DNA from: Vallitalea longa
GTDB taxonomy: Bacteria > Bacillota > Clostridia > Lachnospirales > Vallitaleaceae
Direction: 5' to 3'
Length of the DNA: 64,000 nt
Assembly (NCBI RefSeq): GCF_027923465.1
Contig: NZ_BRLB01000017.1
Location: 1 to 64,000, forward strand
The notes beneath the pieces were generated by a model that saw only the letters and a list, made by a program, of their open reading frames with translations, did no database searches and was not told the origin of the DNA. This document shows positions 55,239-64,000 of this stretch, one piece after another (position 1 is the stretch's first letter; the number at the start of each line of letters is the position of its first letter). The position numbers and the translations under genes were made by a program.

Positions 55239-56942
55239 TTACTTAAACATACGATCATATGCTGTTTGTTCAATTTTATTTAATTCATCAAGTCCCATTT
55301 GCTTTAGTGTTGCGATATAATTATCCCAATCTTCATCAATATCAACTTCACCAGTTACAAACTGAGCAATAGCTGTATCAATATACGTTGTAATATCTGT
55401 TTTCAAAGTAGCTACTCTTTCTCCTTCCTTTTCTGTATAAACAAGTTTTGGAAGAACTTCTTCATGTTTAATATTTTCTTTACGTCTTAATCTCTCAATT
55501 AATAACAGCCAATAACTAAATTCATTATTGTCTGAATCAGCCATAACTTCTTCAAGGCGTTCATCAGTCATACTCATTACTACTTCCTCAGGACGACCTT
55601 TTGTACCTGTCATCAACAAAAATGCCCCTTGAATAATTGCTTTTTGCTGTCTATATTCCTCTTTTGATTTATAACCCTCTGGTACTGGAAGTTCAACAAC
55701 ATTAATACCTTCTACTTCTTTAAATTCATAAGAATGTCCTTCGAATCCATATTCTCCAGTTAAAATTCCTTTATCTGTACAAAGATAATCAATTAAACGT
55801 GCAATTGCTATGGGATGCTTAGTATTTGCATTTACAATAAATACTGCACTATCTGTAACCTTACTATTCATTGGTATTACTCCTTGTTGCCCCTCTTTTT
55901 CTGTCAACCCTCCAATAGCTGTCCAATTTCTATCCCACGAGCCATCTTTTTTAGCTACTACATATGGTGCTGAAGGACAACCTACAAGTCCAATACGATC
56001 TTCATTTGCTTTAGATTCAAGTTCTTGTCTAGTTTGAACATATGCCTCTTGATCTATTAATCCTTCTGAATATAGTTTCCTCATATATTTTAAAAATTCT
56101 TTATAATTATCAGTAATATTTCCTGACGTAATAATTCCATCATTTTCAATTGACAAGTAATCAGGTGTAAATCCATTTATACCAAATGCTGATAAAAAAG
56201 GAATATCAGTACGCCAATAGAAGTTACGATCATACGCCATAGGAATTTCATCATTTGGATCTCCATTTCCATTAGCATCTTGTTCTTTAAATGCTTTTAG
56301 AACTTCATAAAGTTTTTCAAGATTAGTAGGTTCTTCCATTCCTACATTATCAAGCCAAACTTGATTTAAGAAGATTCTAGGAGTTACTCTAGTTGGATCC
56401 ATATCAAATTTTGCTATTGAATAGATATTACCATCAGGTGCTGTTATCGCAGCTTTCCATTCAGGATACTCTTCTAATCTAGCCTTAAAGTTAGGCATAT
56501 ATTCTAAGTATTCATTTAATGGTAAGAAATATCCTTGCTCTCCATATTTATTTATTTCAGTTAATGATGTTGCGCTATTAACTACAATGTCTGTTAGCTC
56601 GTCAGTAGATAACATTAATGTAAATTGTGTCTTCCATGAATCATTAGAATAAGGTTCTGCTTTGATATCAAGTCCAAATTGCTCTTTAAACTGTTCAAGC
56701 TGAACTGTATTTTGCCAATCCTTTGTTACACCTTGTTTTCCTGTCATTGTAAGTATAATAGGTTCTTTAGCAATAGGATAACCTGTTAAATTAATGTTTT
56801 CGTCTACTTCATTAGTTACTTTCATGCTTTTGGTGTCATCTGAACTACCATTAACAGTATCCGTTTTTCCACAACCAACCATTGATACCATTAATATCCC
56901 CGCTAATATAACTATAATACTTTGCTTAAATACTTTTCCCAT
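55239..56942 (-). CDS. Oligosaccharide-binding lipoprotein 1 (LplA type)
   Basis: First transcribed of the four paralogues, 567 residues, lipobox SMVGC, calcium-loop DANGNGDPNDEIP, AKFDMDPTRVTPRIF after NIYSI. It carries a distinctive YWRTDIPFLSAFGINGFTPDYL-type region (shown in part) where the others have YWYTDI and RDYL, again near the presumed binding cleft. Strong AGGAGG site. Preceded by a 406-base leader holding the conserved upstream core and the terminator of the AraC gene. Confidence 0.92.
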   Translation of the reverse strand: MGKVFKQSIIVILAGILMVSMVGCGKTDTVNGSSDDTKSMKVTNEVDENINLTGYPIAKEPIILTMTGKQGVTKDWQNTVQLEQFKEQFGLDIKAEPYSNDSWKTQFTLMLSTDELTDIVVNSATSLTEINKYGEQGYFLPLNEYLEYMPNFKARLEEYPEWKAAITAPDGNIYSIAKFDMDPTRVTPRIFLNQVWLDNVGMEEPTNLEKLYEVLKAFKEQDANGNGDPNDEIPMAYDRNFYWRTDIPFLSAFGINGFTPDYLSIENDGIITSGNITDNYKEFLKYMRKLYSEGLIDQEAYVQTRQELESKANEDRIGLVGCPSAPYVVAKKDGSWDRNWTAIGGLTEKEGQQGVIPMNSKVTDSAVFIVNANTKHPIAIARLIDYLCTDKGILTGEYGFEGHSYEFKEVEGINVVELPVPEGYKSKEEYRQQKAIIQGAFLLMTGTKGRPEEVVMSMTDERLEEVMADSDNNEFSYWLLLIERLRRKENIKHEEVLPKLVYTEKEGERVATLKTDITTYIDTAIAQFVTGEVDIDEDWDNYIATLKQMGLDELNKIEQTAYDRMFK

Positions 56943-57016
56943 TGATTTTCCTCCTTAACTATTTTCATTGTCGTTTTGTGACAACATTAATATTAAGTTT
57001 ATCCCATGTCATAAAT

Positions 57017-57037
57017 ACTGTATAGATAGTCAAAATA
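57017..57037 (-). promoter_or_regulatory. Conserved upstream core of binding-protein gene 1
   Basis: ACTGTATAGATAGTCAAAAT is shared with the blocks before genes 3 and 4, at about 75-95 bases from each start codon. A second shared stretch, ACAATAGTTACAT, lies at about 57186 here and at about 51194 and, with one change, 53284 in the others. Confidence 0.5.
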
Positions 57038-57275
57038 GTACTTTTTCTTAAAATATATGGGGTTTTTGCTATAAAAATCAATTTGAGACATATGTTTTAG
57101 TAGAATATGCACCATCAAAAAAAATAATATTATATTCTTTTTAAATAATTAACTGTTTTTTTTATTTTATTAATTTAAAAACTATACAATAGTTACATTA
57201 ACCTATGTTAAATTTTAGTAATTCATCAATCTTTTTTTAATCATTGATATAACTTTTGTCACAAAAATTACATAT

Positions 57276-57317
57276 AAAAAGAGGCAATAAAAATGAATTT
57301 ATCATTTATATTACCTC
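57276..57317 (-). terminator. Terminator of the cupin-AraC gene
   Basis: Read leftward: GAGGTAATA..AAATGA, five-base loop, TCATTT..TATTGCCTC, then TTTTT. It lies 33 bases after the stop codon. Confidence 0.88.
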
Positions 57318-57349
57318 ATGTTTTATGTCTTTGAAAAGTCCTATTTTTT

Positions 57350-58243
57350 TCACCCTCTAAAAACTTTAGGTGACACACCAATCTTTTTTTTGAATAATCT
57401 AGAAAAATAATGAATGGAATATCCCCCAACCTCTTCTGCAATTTCTCCGATTGTATTATTACTATGCTGTAACAAGTCAACTGCCTTGTTCATACGTAAT
57501 GTTATTAAATACTGTTGAATTGTTTGTCCAGTACAATTCAATACTAATTTATTCAAATGATTTGGATGATAGTTAAACCGTTGTCCAAGAAATGAATTTG
57601 TCATTTTTTCATCAGAGTGTGTTTTTAGATAATTTATGATAGTTTCAACAGAAATTTTACTTCCTATATTATATGTCAAATTATATAGGTTATTTTCTAT
57701 CACTAAAGTCAAAGCAGCCTTTAACAAACCACTTATTACTCCTTGACAATACGTACTTCTTAAACAATATAATCTTTGAACTTCTTCCAAATAGTATTTT
57801 ATCCTTACTCTATCCTTAACTTGGCTATAAGAAGATAATTTATTTAGATCATTAAATTCTACAACTTCATTAACTTTATTCCACGAAAACGACTTTTCAT
57901 TATAATGTATACAAGGATAATCAAGGTGACAATGATTTCTAGTCATATCAAATTGCACACCGATTACTAGTAATGGCATTAAAACATCCGATTTAATACT
58001 ATGTAACTGTCCAGGACCCCAAATCAAGAAATCACCTTCCGTAACATTATAACTTTGATTTCCTATTATAAACATACCTTTACCTTTACAAATATAATGC
58101 AATTGATAATGGGGATTTATTCTTATCCCTGTATAAAATCCAGCTTCAATTATGTGTTTTGATGCCCTTCTAATATATGGGTTAATATCACTAATTGATA
58201 TCTTTATAATTTTTTTTTGCATTGCATCAGAATTATTTTGCAT
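57350..58243 (-). CDS. AraC-family regulator with cupin sensor domain
   Basis: A 297-residue cytosolic transcription regulator. The N-terminal cupin (about 35-105: INPHYQLHYICKGKGMFII, DFLIWGPGQLHSI) should bind a small sugar; the C-terminal AraC pair of helix-turn-helix motifs (about 200-297) includes FLGQRFNYHPNHLNKLV and TIGEIAEEVGGYSIHYFSRLF. It is divergent from a sulfatase gene and upstream of the binding-protein array, so it likely activates both sides. TTGAT-ATA-ATCAA at 58321-58333 in the divergent gap is a possible site. Confidence 0.9.
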   Translation of the reverse strand: MQNNSDAMQKKIIKISISDINPYIRRASKHIIEAGFYTGIRINPHYQLHYICKGKGMFIIGNQSYNVTEGDFLIWGPGQLHSIKSDVLMPLLVIGVQFDMTRNHCHLDYPCIHYNEKSFSWNKVNEVVEFNDLNKLSSYSQVKDRVRIKYYLEEVQRLYCLRSTYCQGVISGLLKAALTLVIENNLYNLTYNIGSKISVETIINYLKTHSDEKMTNSFLGQRFNYHPNHLNKLVLNCTGQTIQQYLITLRMNKAVDLLQHSNNTIGEIAEEVGGYSIHYFSRLFKKKIGVSPKVFRG

Positions 58244-58368
58244 ATTGTCATATCCCTACTCAATTTCTTTATTTTGTGCAAATCCTTCTTACTTTCATCT
58301 AAATACTATATCATTAAAACTTGATATAATCAATGTATTAATTAATATATTATGAAAGGAGTTATATT

Positions 58369-59958
58369 ATGCCAAAAAACAAAAAGCCAAATATTTTACA
58401 CATTTTTGTTGATCAAATGCGTCATGATACTATTGCAGCGCTCGGCAATCCTGTGATTAAAACACCAAATCTTGATAGACTAGCACAAAGTGGTATTTCT
58501 TTCACAAATGCATACACGCCTTCTCCTGTATGCATAGCAGCCAGATGTTCTATGATTTACGGTCAATATCCAATGCATACTGGCACCTATGAAAATAGAG
58601 CAATGCCACAAGATGGCAGAGAAACTTTTATGGATGGTCTTAAAGATAACGGTTACCATACCTATGGTATTGGAAAATGTCACTTTTCTCCAAATTCAGA
58701 AGCATTACTTGGCTTTGAAGAAAGAGAACGTCAAGAAGAATTAACAAGACTTGACCTTGATAAAGAACCATACCTCCAATTACTTAAAGATAAAGGATAT
58801 GATTATGTTTGTGAACCTCATGGTATAAGAGGTGAAATGTATTATGTACCACAACCTTCTCAATTACCTGAATCTCTACATCCAACTACTTGGATTAGAG
58901 AACGTACTCAAGCTTTTTTAGAAAGAAAAAAAGATTCAGATAAACCATGGTATCTTTTTTCAAGTTTTATCCATCCTCATCCACCTTTTGCGCCACCAAA
59001 TCCTTGGCACAAAATATATAGGGGTGCTTTAATGCCGCTACCTAATGTACCTGCAAATGTTGATTCTCTTCAAACATATGTTAACAAATGTCAAAACAGA
59101 TACAAATATAAGGATCAAGGACTTGATAATAATCTTCTACGCACAATGAAAGCTTACTATTATGCTTGTATTTCATTCATAGATTATCAAGTAGGATTAA
59201 TTTTAGATACCTTGGAATCAACTGGTCAGCTAGATAATACTTTAATTATCTTTACAAGTGATCATGGTGAACATCTAGGTGACTATAATTGTTTTGGAAA
59301 AAGAAGTTTTCATGATACAGCTGCTAGAATACCAATGTTAGTCTCAATGCCAGGTAAATTTGAAGGTGGTGTTACTTGTGATACACCAGTCAGCTTAATT
59401 GACTTAGCTCCTACTTTCTTAAATCTTGGTAATGCTAACATAAAATCACACGAACTAGATGGTGAAGATCTTTATGATATTTTTACGGGAGCATCAAAAA
59501 GAGATACTGTCTTTGGTCAACTTTCATATTTTAATCCAAGAAATAGTATTGTTGAAGACAACGATAAAGTAAGCCCTATCCTTCGTGAAAATGAAGAATT
59601 GTGGCGCGCTAGTGCTTCAACTTATATGGCAGTATCTAAAGATTGGAAATATTTCTATAGTGCCCCTGATGAACAAGAATATTTATTCAACAAGAAAACA
59701 GATCCTTTTGAAACAAGAAATTCTGCTGGTCTTGTGTTTAATAAACAAAACCTACTTACTATGAGACATAAAACAATGGACTTTCTAAGAAATGGTAATG
59801 AAACCGCAGGTGTTGAAGGTGATCAATGGAAATTATTTGGTAAAAAAATAATACCTGATGATCCTGACACCGGGTTACTTATACAAGATACTAAAATGCC
59901 ATGGGTAAAAAATGAAGTAAAAAATTATAGTGAACATAATCTTGATAGAATGTTTTAA
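58369..59958 (+). CDS. Cys-type sulfatase with CxAxR motif
   Basis: A 529-residue S1-family sulfatase without signal peptide. The modified residue is Cys55 in SPVCIAARCSMIYGQYP: a CxAxR variant of the usual CxPxR, known to be accepted by anaerobic maturases. Metal ligands in IFVDQMRHD and FTSDHGEHLGDYN; HPHPPFAPPNPW near 205. Close relative of the sulfatase at 61621-63129 (same GDYNCFGKRSF segment). AAAGGAG before the ATG; terminator follows. Confidence 0.9.
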   Translation: MPKNKKPNILHIFVDQMRHDTIAALGNPVIKTPNLDRLAQSGISFTNAYTPSPVCIAARCSMIYGQYPMHTGTYENRAMPQDGRETFMDGLKDNGYHTYGIGKCHFSPNSEALLGFEERERQEELTRLDLDKEPYLQLLKDKGYDYVCEPHGIRGEMYYVPQPSQLPESLHPTTWIRERTQAFLERKKDSDKPWYLFSSFIHPHPPFAPPNPWHKIYRGALMPLPNVPANVDSLQTYVNKCQNRYKYKDQGLDNNLLRTMKAYYYACISFIDYQVGLILDTLESTGQLDNTLIIFTSDHGEHLGDYNCFGKRSFHDTAARIPMLVSMPGKFEGGVTCDTPVSLIDLAPTFLNLGNANIKSHELDGEDLYDIFTGASKRDTVFGQLSYFNPRNSIVEDNDKVSPILRENEELWRASASTYMAVSKDWKYFYSAPDEQEYLFNKKTDPFETRNSAGLVFNKQNLLTMRHKTMDFLRNGNETAGVEGDQWKLFGKKIIPDDPDTGLLIQDTKMPWVKNEVKNYSEHNLDRMF

Positions 59959-59967
59959 TCAATATTT

Positions 59968-60003
59968 AAAGAAACGACCTTTGTATTTATAGGTCGTTTC
60001 TTT
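59968..60003. terminator. Bidirectional terminator between convergent sulfatase genes
   Basis: AAAGAAACGACCT pairs with AGGTCGTTTCTTT around a ten-base loop, with T-rich DNA following on the + strand. Confidence 0.88.
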
Positions 60004-60052
60004 ATTATCTTTTGATTTATTAGAAAACTTACATTATATTCAGATACCCTAA

Positions 60053-61534
60053 TTATTGATAATAATTTCTTTTTTTATCTCTTTTAATAATATGTCTCTC
60101 TGTTCCAGAATAAGGCAAATCATCGGAAGCTCTTATTGAACTTTTTAACAATTCTTCCAATAATTCAACCTTTTTAATGCCACAGTCTTTATTGTCATAT
60201 AGATTATTAAGTTCATACTTATCTTCAATCAAATTATACATTTCACCTTTTCCCATCATGTCAAATGTAAGCTTCCAATCATTTTTTATAACAGCTCTCA
60301 TTTTTCCTGCCTGTGTAACAGAATTAAGTTCATCAATAGTTACTGCCTCAGCAATACCTTTGTTTTCAGGTGTTAAATTATCTATATCTTCATTTTTAAA
60401 ATAAAGACCACCTGCACCTTGCTCTATATAAACACTTTCATATTGACATTTTGGATAATCCATGTCCATAAGTATAGGTAATATACTTTTGCCTTGAACA
60501 CCATCCGATATATCTTCCCCTATTATTTCACTTATAGTTGGCATAATATCACATATTGATACATGCTCCATACATTTTTTCTCTTTAGCTTTAATTTCAG
60601 GACCAACTATAATTAGAGGTATTCTACATAATACTTCAGGCAAGCCTGGACCTTTTCGAATAAGCCCATATTCACCAAAGAAATCTCCATGGTCACTAAC
60701 ATAAATTATAATGGTGTTTTCTAATAATTCATTCTCTTTCAAATAATTATAAACTCTTTCAATTTGCTCATCAATAATTTTAAGCATACCACAATAATTT
60801 TTCTTTGTTCTTTTTATTTCTTTATTGAAGTCAGTTATATTTTCTTCCCATATTTTTCTCTGCCATATGTATTTATCACCTTTTTTCACCAAATCTTCTT
60901 TTCCTGTTTCATTTGGTGTTGGATCAAACATAGAAAAATATGGTTCTGGCGCATAAAAAGGATTATGGGGCTCTCTCATACCTAACTGTAAAAAAAATGA
61001 ATCTTTCTGATTATTTTTTATGAACTCTATTGCCTTTGATGTAAGCCTATAAGGTTCAATATCTTCAACATCAAATTTTGTTGGTTTATGGTCTGCTAGA
61101 TGTTTAAGATTTTTCCTATAGGTATCAAATGCTTTCTGCTTTTCTGTGTTGTTCTCATCATTTTCTAATTCCTTTATACCATAATAAAGATTGAATATAT
61201 CATGATCTTTTTCTCTAAATGTATGATCTTTACCTACCAATCCTATTTTATAATCATTTCTATGCAACACATCATATATATCCTCACTACAATAATTATC
61301 CATAAGATTCGGATTTACTTTTACATGTGCTGCTGTGGGATATCTTCCTGTTGTTAAACTTGTTCTTGCTGGCGCACATAGTGGCATAGATGTATAAGAT
61401 TTTTTAAAATCTACCCCTTTTTTTGCTAAAGAATCTAAAAATGGCATAACATCATACTCAAATCCTTCACTTTTTCTTATATCTGCTCTATGTTGATCTG
61501 TTGTTATTAAGACTATATTGGGGTTTTTTTTCAT
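60053..61534 (-). CDS. Cys-type sulfatase
   Basis: A 493-residue S1-family sulfatase without signal peptide: Cys53 in MPLCAPARTSLTTGRYP, metal sites TTDQHRAD and YVSDHGDFFGEYG, GKDHTF lysine region. More distant from the other three, so it likely takes a different sulfated position. Start set to ATG 61534 (AGAGG about 11 bases before) so that the protein begins MKKNPNIVLITTD; an upstream GTG in frame is poorly supported. Second to last of a leftward group with another sulfatase and a beta-glucuronidase-like gene. Confidence 0.9.
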   Translation of the reverse strand: MKKNPNIVLITTDQHRADIRKSEGFEYDVMPFLDSLAKKGVDFKKSYTSMPLCAPARTSLTTGRYPTAAHVKVNPNLMDNYCSEDIYDVLHRNDYKIGLVGKDHTFREKDHDIFNLYYGIKELENDENNTEKQKAFDTYRKNLKHLADHKPTKFDVEDIEPYRLTSKAIEFIKNNQKDSFFLQLGMREPHNPFYAPEPYFSMFDPTPNETGKEDLVKKGDKYIWQRKIWEENITDFNKEIKRTKKNYCGMLKIIDEQIERVYNYLKENELLENTIIIYVSDHGDFFGEYGLIRKGPGLPEVLCRIPLIIVGPEIKAKEKKCMEHVSICDIMPTISEIIGEDISDGVQGKSILPILMDMDYPKCQYESVYIEQGAGGLYFKNEDIDNLTPENKGIAEAVTIDELNSVTQAGKMRAVIKNDWKLTFDMMGKGEMYNLIEDKYELNNLYDNKDCGIKKVELLEELLKSSIRASDDLPYSGTERHIIKRDKKRNYYQ

Positions 61535-61620
61535 TTTATTTAACCTCTTACTTATATTTTGATTATCAAAGCACACCTATATTTTTTATATTAAGTATGA
61601 TTTATTCTTAAGCTACTAAT

Positions 61621-63129
61621 CTACTTATACCAGTGAAAATTATAATATTTTTTGGAATTTGAATCTGTTTCATATCCTTTTATATGAGGAACACTTCCCG
61701 GCAAATCTTGAAATAATAGATAAGCATCTGAATCATCTGGCATCTCTCTCTTAGGATAAACTTTCCATTGATCGTCTTTAATCGGGTCAAGATACCCCTC
61801 TTTTTTAAAATAGCTAATAAGTTTTTCTCTCATTTCCTTTGTCTTTTTATGATATAACGGACTATTAGCTTTATTCCTTGTTTCTTCAGGATCCATTTTT
61901 AAATCAAAAAGGAATTCTCTATTATCTGGTGCTGAATAAATATATTTATAATCTCCACTTAAAGCCATATAATTAGCATAGCCCTCCTTTTGATACTGAC
62001 CATATATTGTATCTCTATCACACTTATTATCTAAAATATCAAATAAACTCTCACCTGGGTAATCTTCCTCAAATGGAATCTCAGCTGCTTGTAAAAAAGT
62101 TGGCATTATATCAATTAACGATACGAGTTGATTACAAATAATGTTTCCATTACATCCTGGATATTTAACAAGCATAGGAATTTTAGCCGATGAATCTAAA
62201 AAACTCCTTTTACCAAAACAATTGTAATCCCCTAAAAATTCACCATGATCTGCTGTAAATACAATCATCGTATTCTCCATAAGATTTTCTTTTTCCATAT
62301 AATCTAATAATCTACCTAAATTGTAATCAATAAAAGATACCTCTGCATAATAATAAGCTTTTATCATTTTAACCAAATTGTCATCAATACCTTGATCACG
62401 ATATTTATACCTATTTTGAAAATCATTCCAGAGAGTTTTTAATCCTTCAGAATTATCTGGTCTTTTAGGCAAGGGCATATCAGGTCCACGATATAATTTA
62501 TTCCAAGGACTTGGTGGTGCAAATGGTGGATGAGGCTTTTCAAATGATGTCATCATAAAAAATGGTTTATCCTTATCACGTTCTTTCAAATAATTAATGG
62601 ATTCATCAACAGTCCATGCACTATGATGTAGTTCTTCTGTTAACTGTGACACTTGTGGTATATAATACATCTCACCTTTTACACCTTTATAATCATAAAC
62701 ATGACCAAATCCATTTTTCTTATTGTTTTGATAGAAATCATTTTTTTCAAAATCATTCTCTTCATCACAGACTTTTCTTTTATCAAACCCCCATTTAGTA
62801 CAACGCCCAGTATCAAATGTAAAATGCATCTTACCCGTACCAAAAGTTTGGTAACCTTGTTCAGACAAGATTTCCATAAAACTTCTATAACCATTTGGCA
62901 TTCTATGATTTTCAATAACCCCTGTTTTATGTGGCATAAATCCTGTATGCATTGAGAACCTTGCTGGTATACACACTGGACATGGTGTATAAGCTCTAGT
63001 AAAGGATACCCCTGATTCTACCAACTTATTTAGAATAGGTGTTTTAATAACTGGATTTCCTAGAGCTTCTATAGTATCAGCTCTCAATTGATCTGAAAAT
63101 ACTAACAAAATATTCATTTTCTTCTCCAT
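61621..63129 (-). CDS. Cys-type sulfatase
   Basis: A 502-residue S1-family sulfatase without signal peptide: Cys53 in CPVCIPARFSMHTGFMP, metal sites VFSDQLRAD and FTADHGEFLGDYN, KPHPPFAPPSPW. Paralogue of the rightward sulfatase at 58369. Start set to ATG 63129 with GAGGAGAT 8 bases upstream. Lies 40 bases after the glucuronidase-like gene and is probably co-transcribed with it. Confidence 0.9.
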   Translation of the reverse strand: MEKKMNILLVFSDQLRADTIEALGNPVIKTPILNKLVESGVSFTRAYTPCPVCIPARFSMHTGFMPHKTGVIENHRMPNGYRSFMEILSEQGYQTFGTGKMHFTFDTGRCTKWGFDKRKVCDEENDFEKNDFYQNNKKNGFGHVYDYKGVKGEMYYIPQVSQLTEELHHSAWTVDESINYLKERDKDKPFFMMTSFEKPHPPFAPPSPWNKLYRGPDMPLPKRPDNSEGLKTLWNDFQNRYKYRDQGIDDNLVKMIKAYYYAEVSFIDYNLGRLLDYMEKENLMENTMIVFTADHGEFLGDYNCFGKRSFLDSSAKIPMLVKYPGCNGNIICNQLVSLIDIMPTFLQAAEIPFEEDYPGESLFDILDNKCDRDTIYGQYQKEGYANYMALSGDYKYIYSAPDNREFLFDLKMDPEETRNKANSPLYHKKTKEMREKLISYFKKEGYLDPIKDDQWKVYPKREMPDDSDAYLLFQDLPGSVPHIKGYETDSNSKKYYNFHWYK

Positions 63130-63169
63130 CTTCTTATCTCCTCTTTCCAGCATATCAATTCTCTATATT

Positions 63170-64000
63170 TTAATATTCTTGGTGAAATATTTCTTTCACC
63201 GTATTGTATGCTAACTTTGGTCTTCTATATTCATCCACAACCCCCTTGTTATTGTGACCTCGTGGTCTTATAAACTCCCACCTTCCTTCAGTTACACGAC
63301 AGTCTGCAAATTGCCAGATTAGTGTGCCTATAATCTCAGTCCTTTTCAAATACACTTCTAGTGAATCACTTATAACTTTACACTGTCTTTCTTCAGACCA
63401 CTTAAGTTCTCTAGCATCATGATTACCATAGATAGCACCTGCACCAAATTCACTAATAATCATTGGTTTTTCATTCCCAAATTTTGATTCAATCCATTCT
63501 AACTCTTTACAATATTGCAAAGAAATATCTTCTTTTATTGTTGAATTACCATACCAACCGTGATAAATATTTATTGATATAATATCAACAAGATCCATAC
63601 AAATATCTGTGAAATGCTTATCTGATGCAAATGTCACTGGTCGACTACTATCCATAGATTTAATTTTTTTTATTTGTTCCTCATATAAAGATCTTCCTTT
63701 GTCAACATGACTGGCACATTCATTTAGAAGCCCCCATATGATGATTGATGGATGATTATAATGGCTTTGAATCATTTCTTCTATACACATCAAACTTTGT
63801 GACCGAAAATTTTTATGTTGCATATCTTCTATACTCAAACCTCTTGCATGGGACTCTTCCCATACCAAAATACCATACTCATCACATAAGTCCAAAAATC
63901 GTTCATCATTAGGATAATGACAAGTACGAACCGTATTACAATTCATATCCAACAATAATGTTATATCAGTACAAGCTAACTGAACAGGAATAGATACACC
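63170..64000 (-). CDS. GH2 beta-glucuronidase-like enzyme, N-terminus outside window
   Basis: The visible 276 residues are the catalytic TIM barrel of a GH2 enzyme; the frame is open to the window edge, so about half of the protein is missing. Seen: NTVRTCHYPNDERFLDLCDEY split motif, acid/base Glu in IWGLLNE, nucleophile Glu in MIISEFGAGAIYG, and GHNNKGVV, whose N-x-K motif contacts the carboxylate in beta-glucuronidases. This supports uronic-acid rather than galactose specificity. It heads, within the window, a leftward group with two sulfatases. Confidence 0.85.
   Translation of the reverse strand, partial: GVSIPVQLACTDITLLLDMNCNTVRTCHYPNDERFLDLCDEYGILVWEESHARGLSIEDMQHKNFRSQSLMCIEEMIQSHYNHPSIIIWGLLNECASHVDKGRSLYEEQIKKIKSMDSSRPVTFASDKHFTDICMDLVDIISINIYHGWYGNSTIKEDISLQYCKELEWIESKFGNEKPMIISEFGAGAIYGNHDARELKWSEERQCKVISDSLEVYLKRTEIIGTLIWQFADCRVTEGRWEFIRPRGHNNKGVVDEYRRPKLAYNTVKEIFHQEY

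Noticed and set aside
51022-57037. CRISPR-like array, because identical short blocks recur at intervals of about 2 kb.
   Set aside because: The spacing is that of the duplicated genes, and the blocks are spacers of paralogous genes, not short repeats with unique spacers. No cas genes.
1-64000. tRNA, rRNA, prophage or insertion-sequence transposase genes.
   Set aside because: I looked for them and saw no tRNA-like cloverleaf, rRNA stretch, integrase or transposase coding frame.

Overview
The window looks like chromosomal DNA of a low-GC, spore-forming anaerobic Firmicute (Clostridia). Intergenic DNA is very AT-rich, ribosome binding sites are strong AAGGAGG types, and yajC, tgt and a TIGR04086 membrane protein sit together in the order usual for Clostridia. 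There is a SpoVB-type flippase, and the sulfatases are all Cys-type, the kind matured by radical-SAM enzymes in anaerobes. The sulfated-glycan gene content suggests a marine or algal-detritus lifestyle, perhaps Vallitalea-like. That genus guess is inference only.

Positions 1-24,160 are mostly housekeeping. They hold a PHP phosphoesterase, yajC, tgt, a PAS-GGDEF-EAL sensor, aroC, a zinc uptake locus (Fur-family regulator divergent from znuACB), and a GntR-controlled ABC exporter with a CPBP protease. Several envelope or unknown proteins follow: coiled-coil protein, lipoprotein, DUF4173 protein, XRE/DUF2975 pair and a lipoprotein hydrolase. lspA and spoVB close the section. Small inverted-repeat elements sharing a 15-base end lie between some of these genes.

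Positions 24,192-31,925 hold a compact leftward five-gene operon. In transcription order it encodes a LuxE-type acyl-protein synthetase, a LuxC-type acyl reductase fused to a PaaK-like adenylating domain, a MATE transporter with an extra C-terminal domain, a GNAT-like protein, and a second PaaK-like ligase. No luciferase genes accompany it. This is the best candidate for an undescribed system: it should activate a carboxylic acid, reduce it to an aldehyde, perhaps acylate or condense it, and export the product.

Positions 32,591-64,000 are a large glycan-utilisation locus. Four tandem paralogous lipoprotein binding proteins and two LplB/LplC-type permeases import oligosaccharides. Cytosolic enzymes then act on them: GH78 rhamnosidase, GH88 unsaturated glucuronyl hydrolase, GH3 glycosidase, GH2 beta-glucuronidase-like enzyme (cut by the window edge), a beta-propeller lyase-like protein, four Cys-type sulfatases, two Gfo/Idh/MocA dehydrogenases and two TIM-barrel epimerase-like proteins. 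A membrane AraC sensor and a cupin-AraC regulator are embedded. Rhamnosidase, uronidases, a possible xylosidase and sulfatases together fit ulvan or a similar sulfated rhamnose-uronate polysaccharide. No secreted depolymerase, no transporter ATPase and no sulfatase-maturing enzyme lies in the window, so the cell probably takes up oligosaccharides and uses a shared ATPase and maturase encoded elsewhere.
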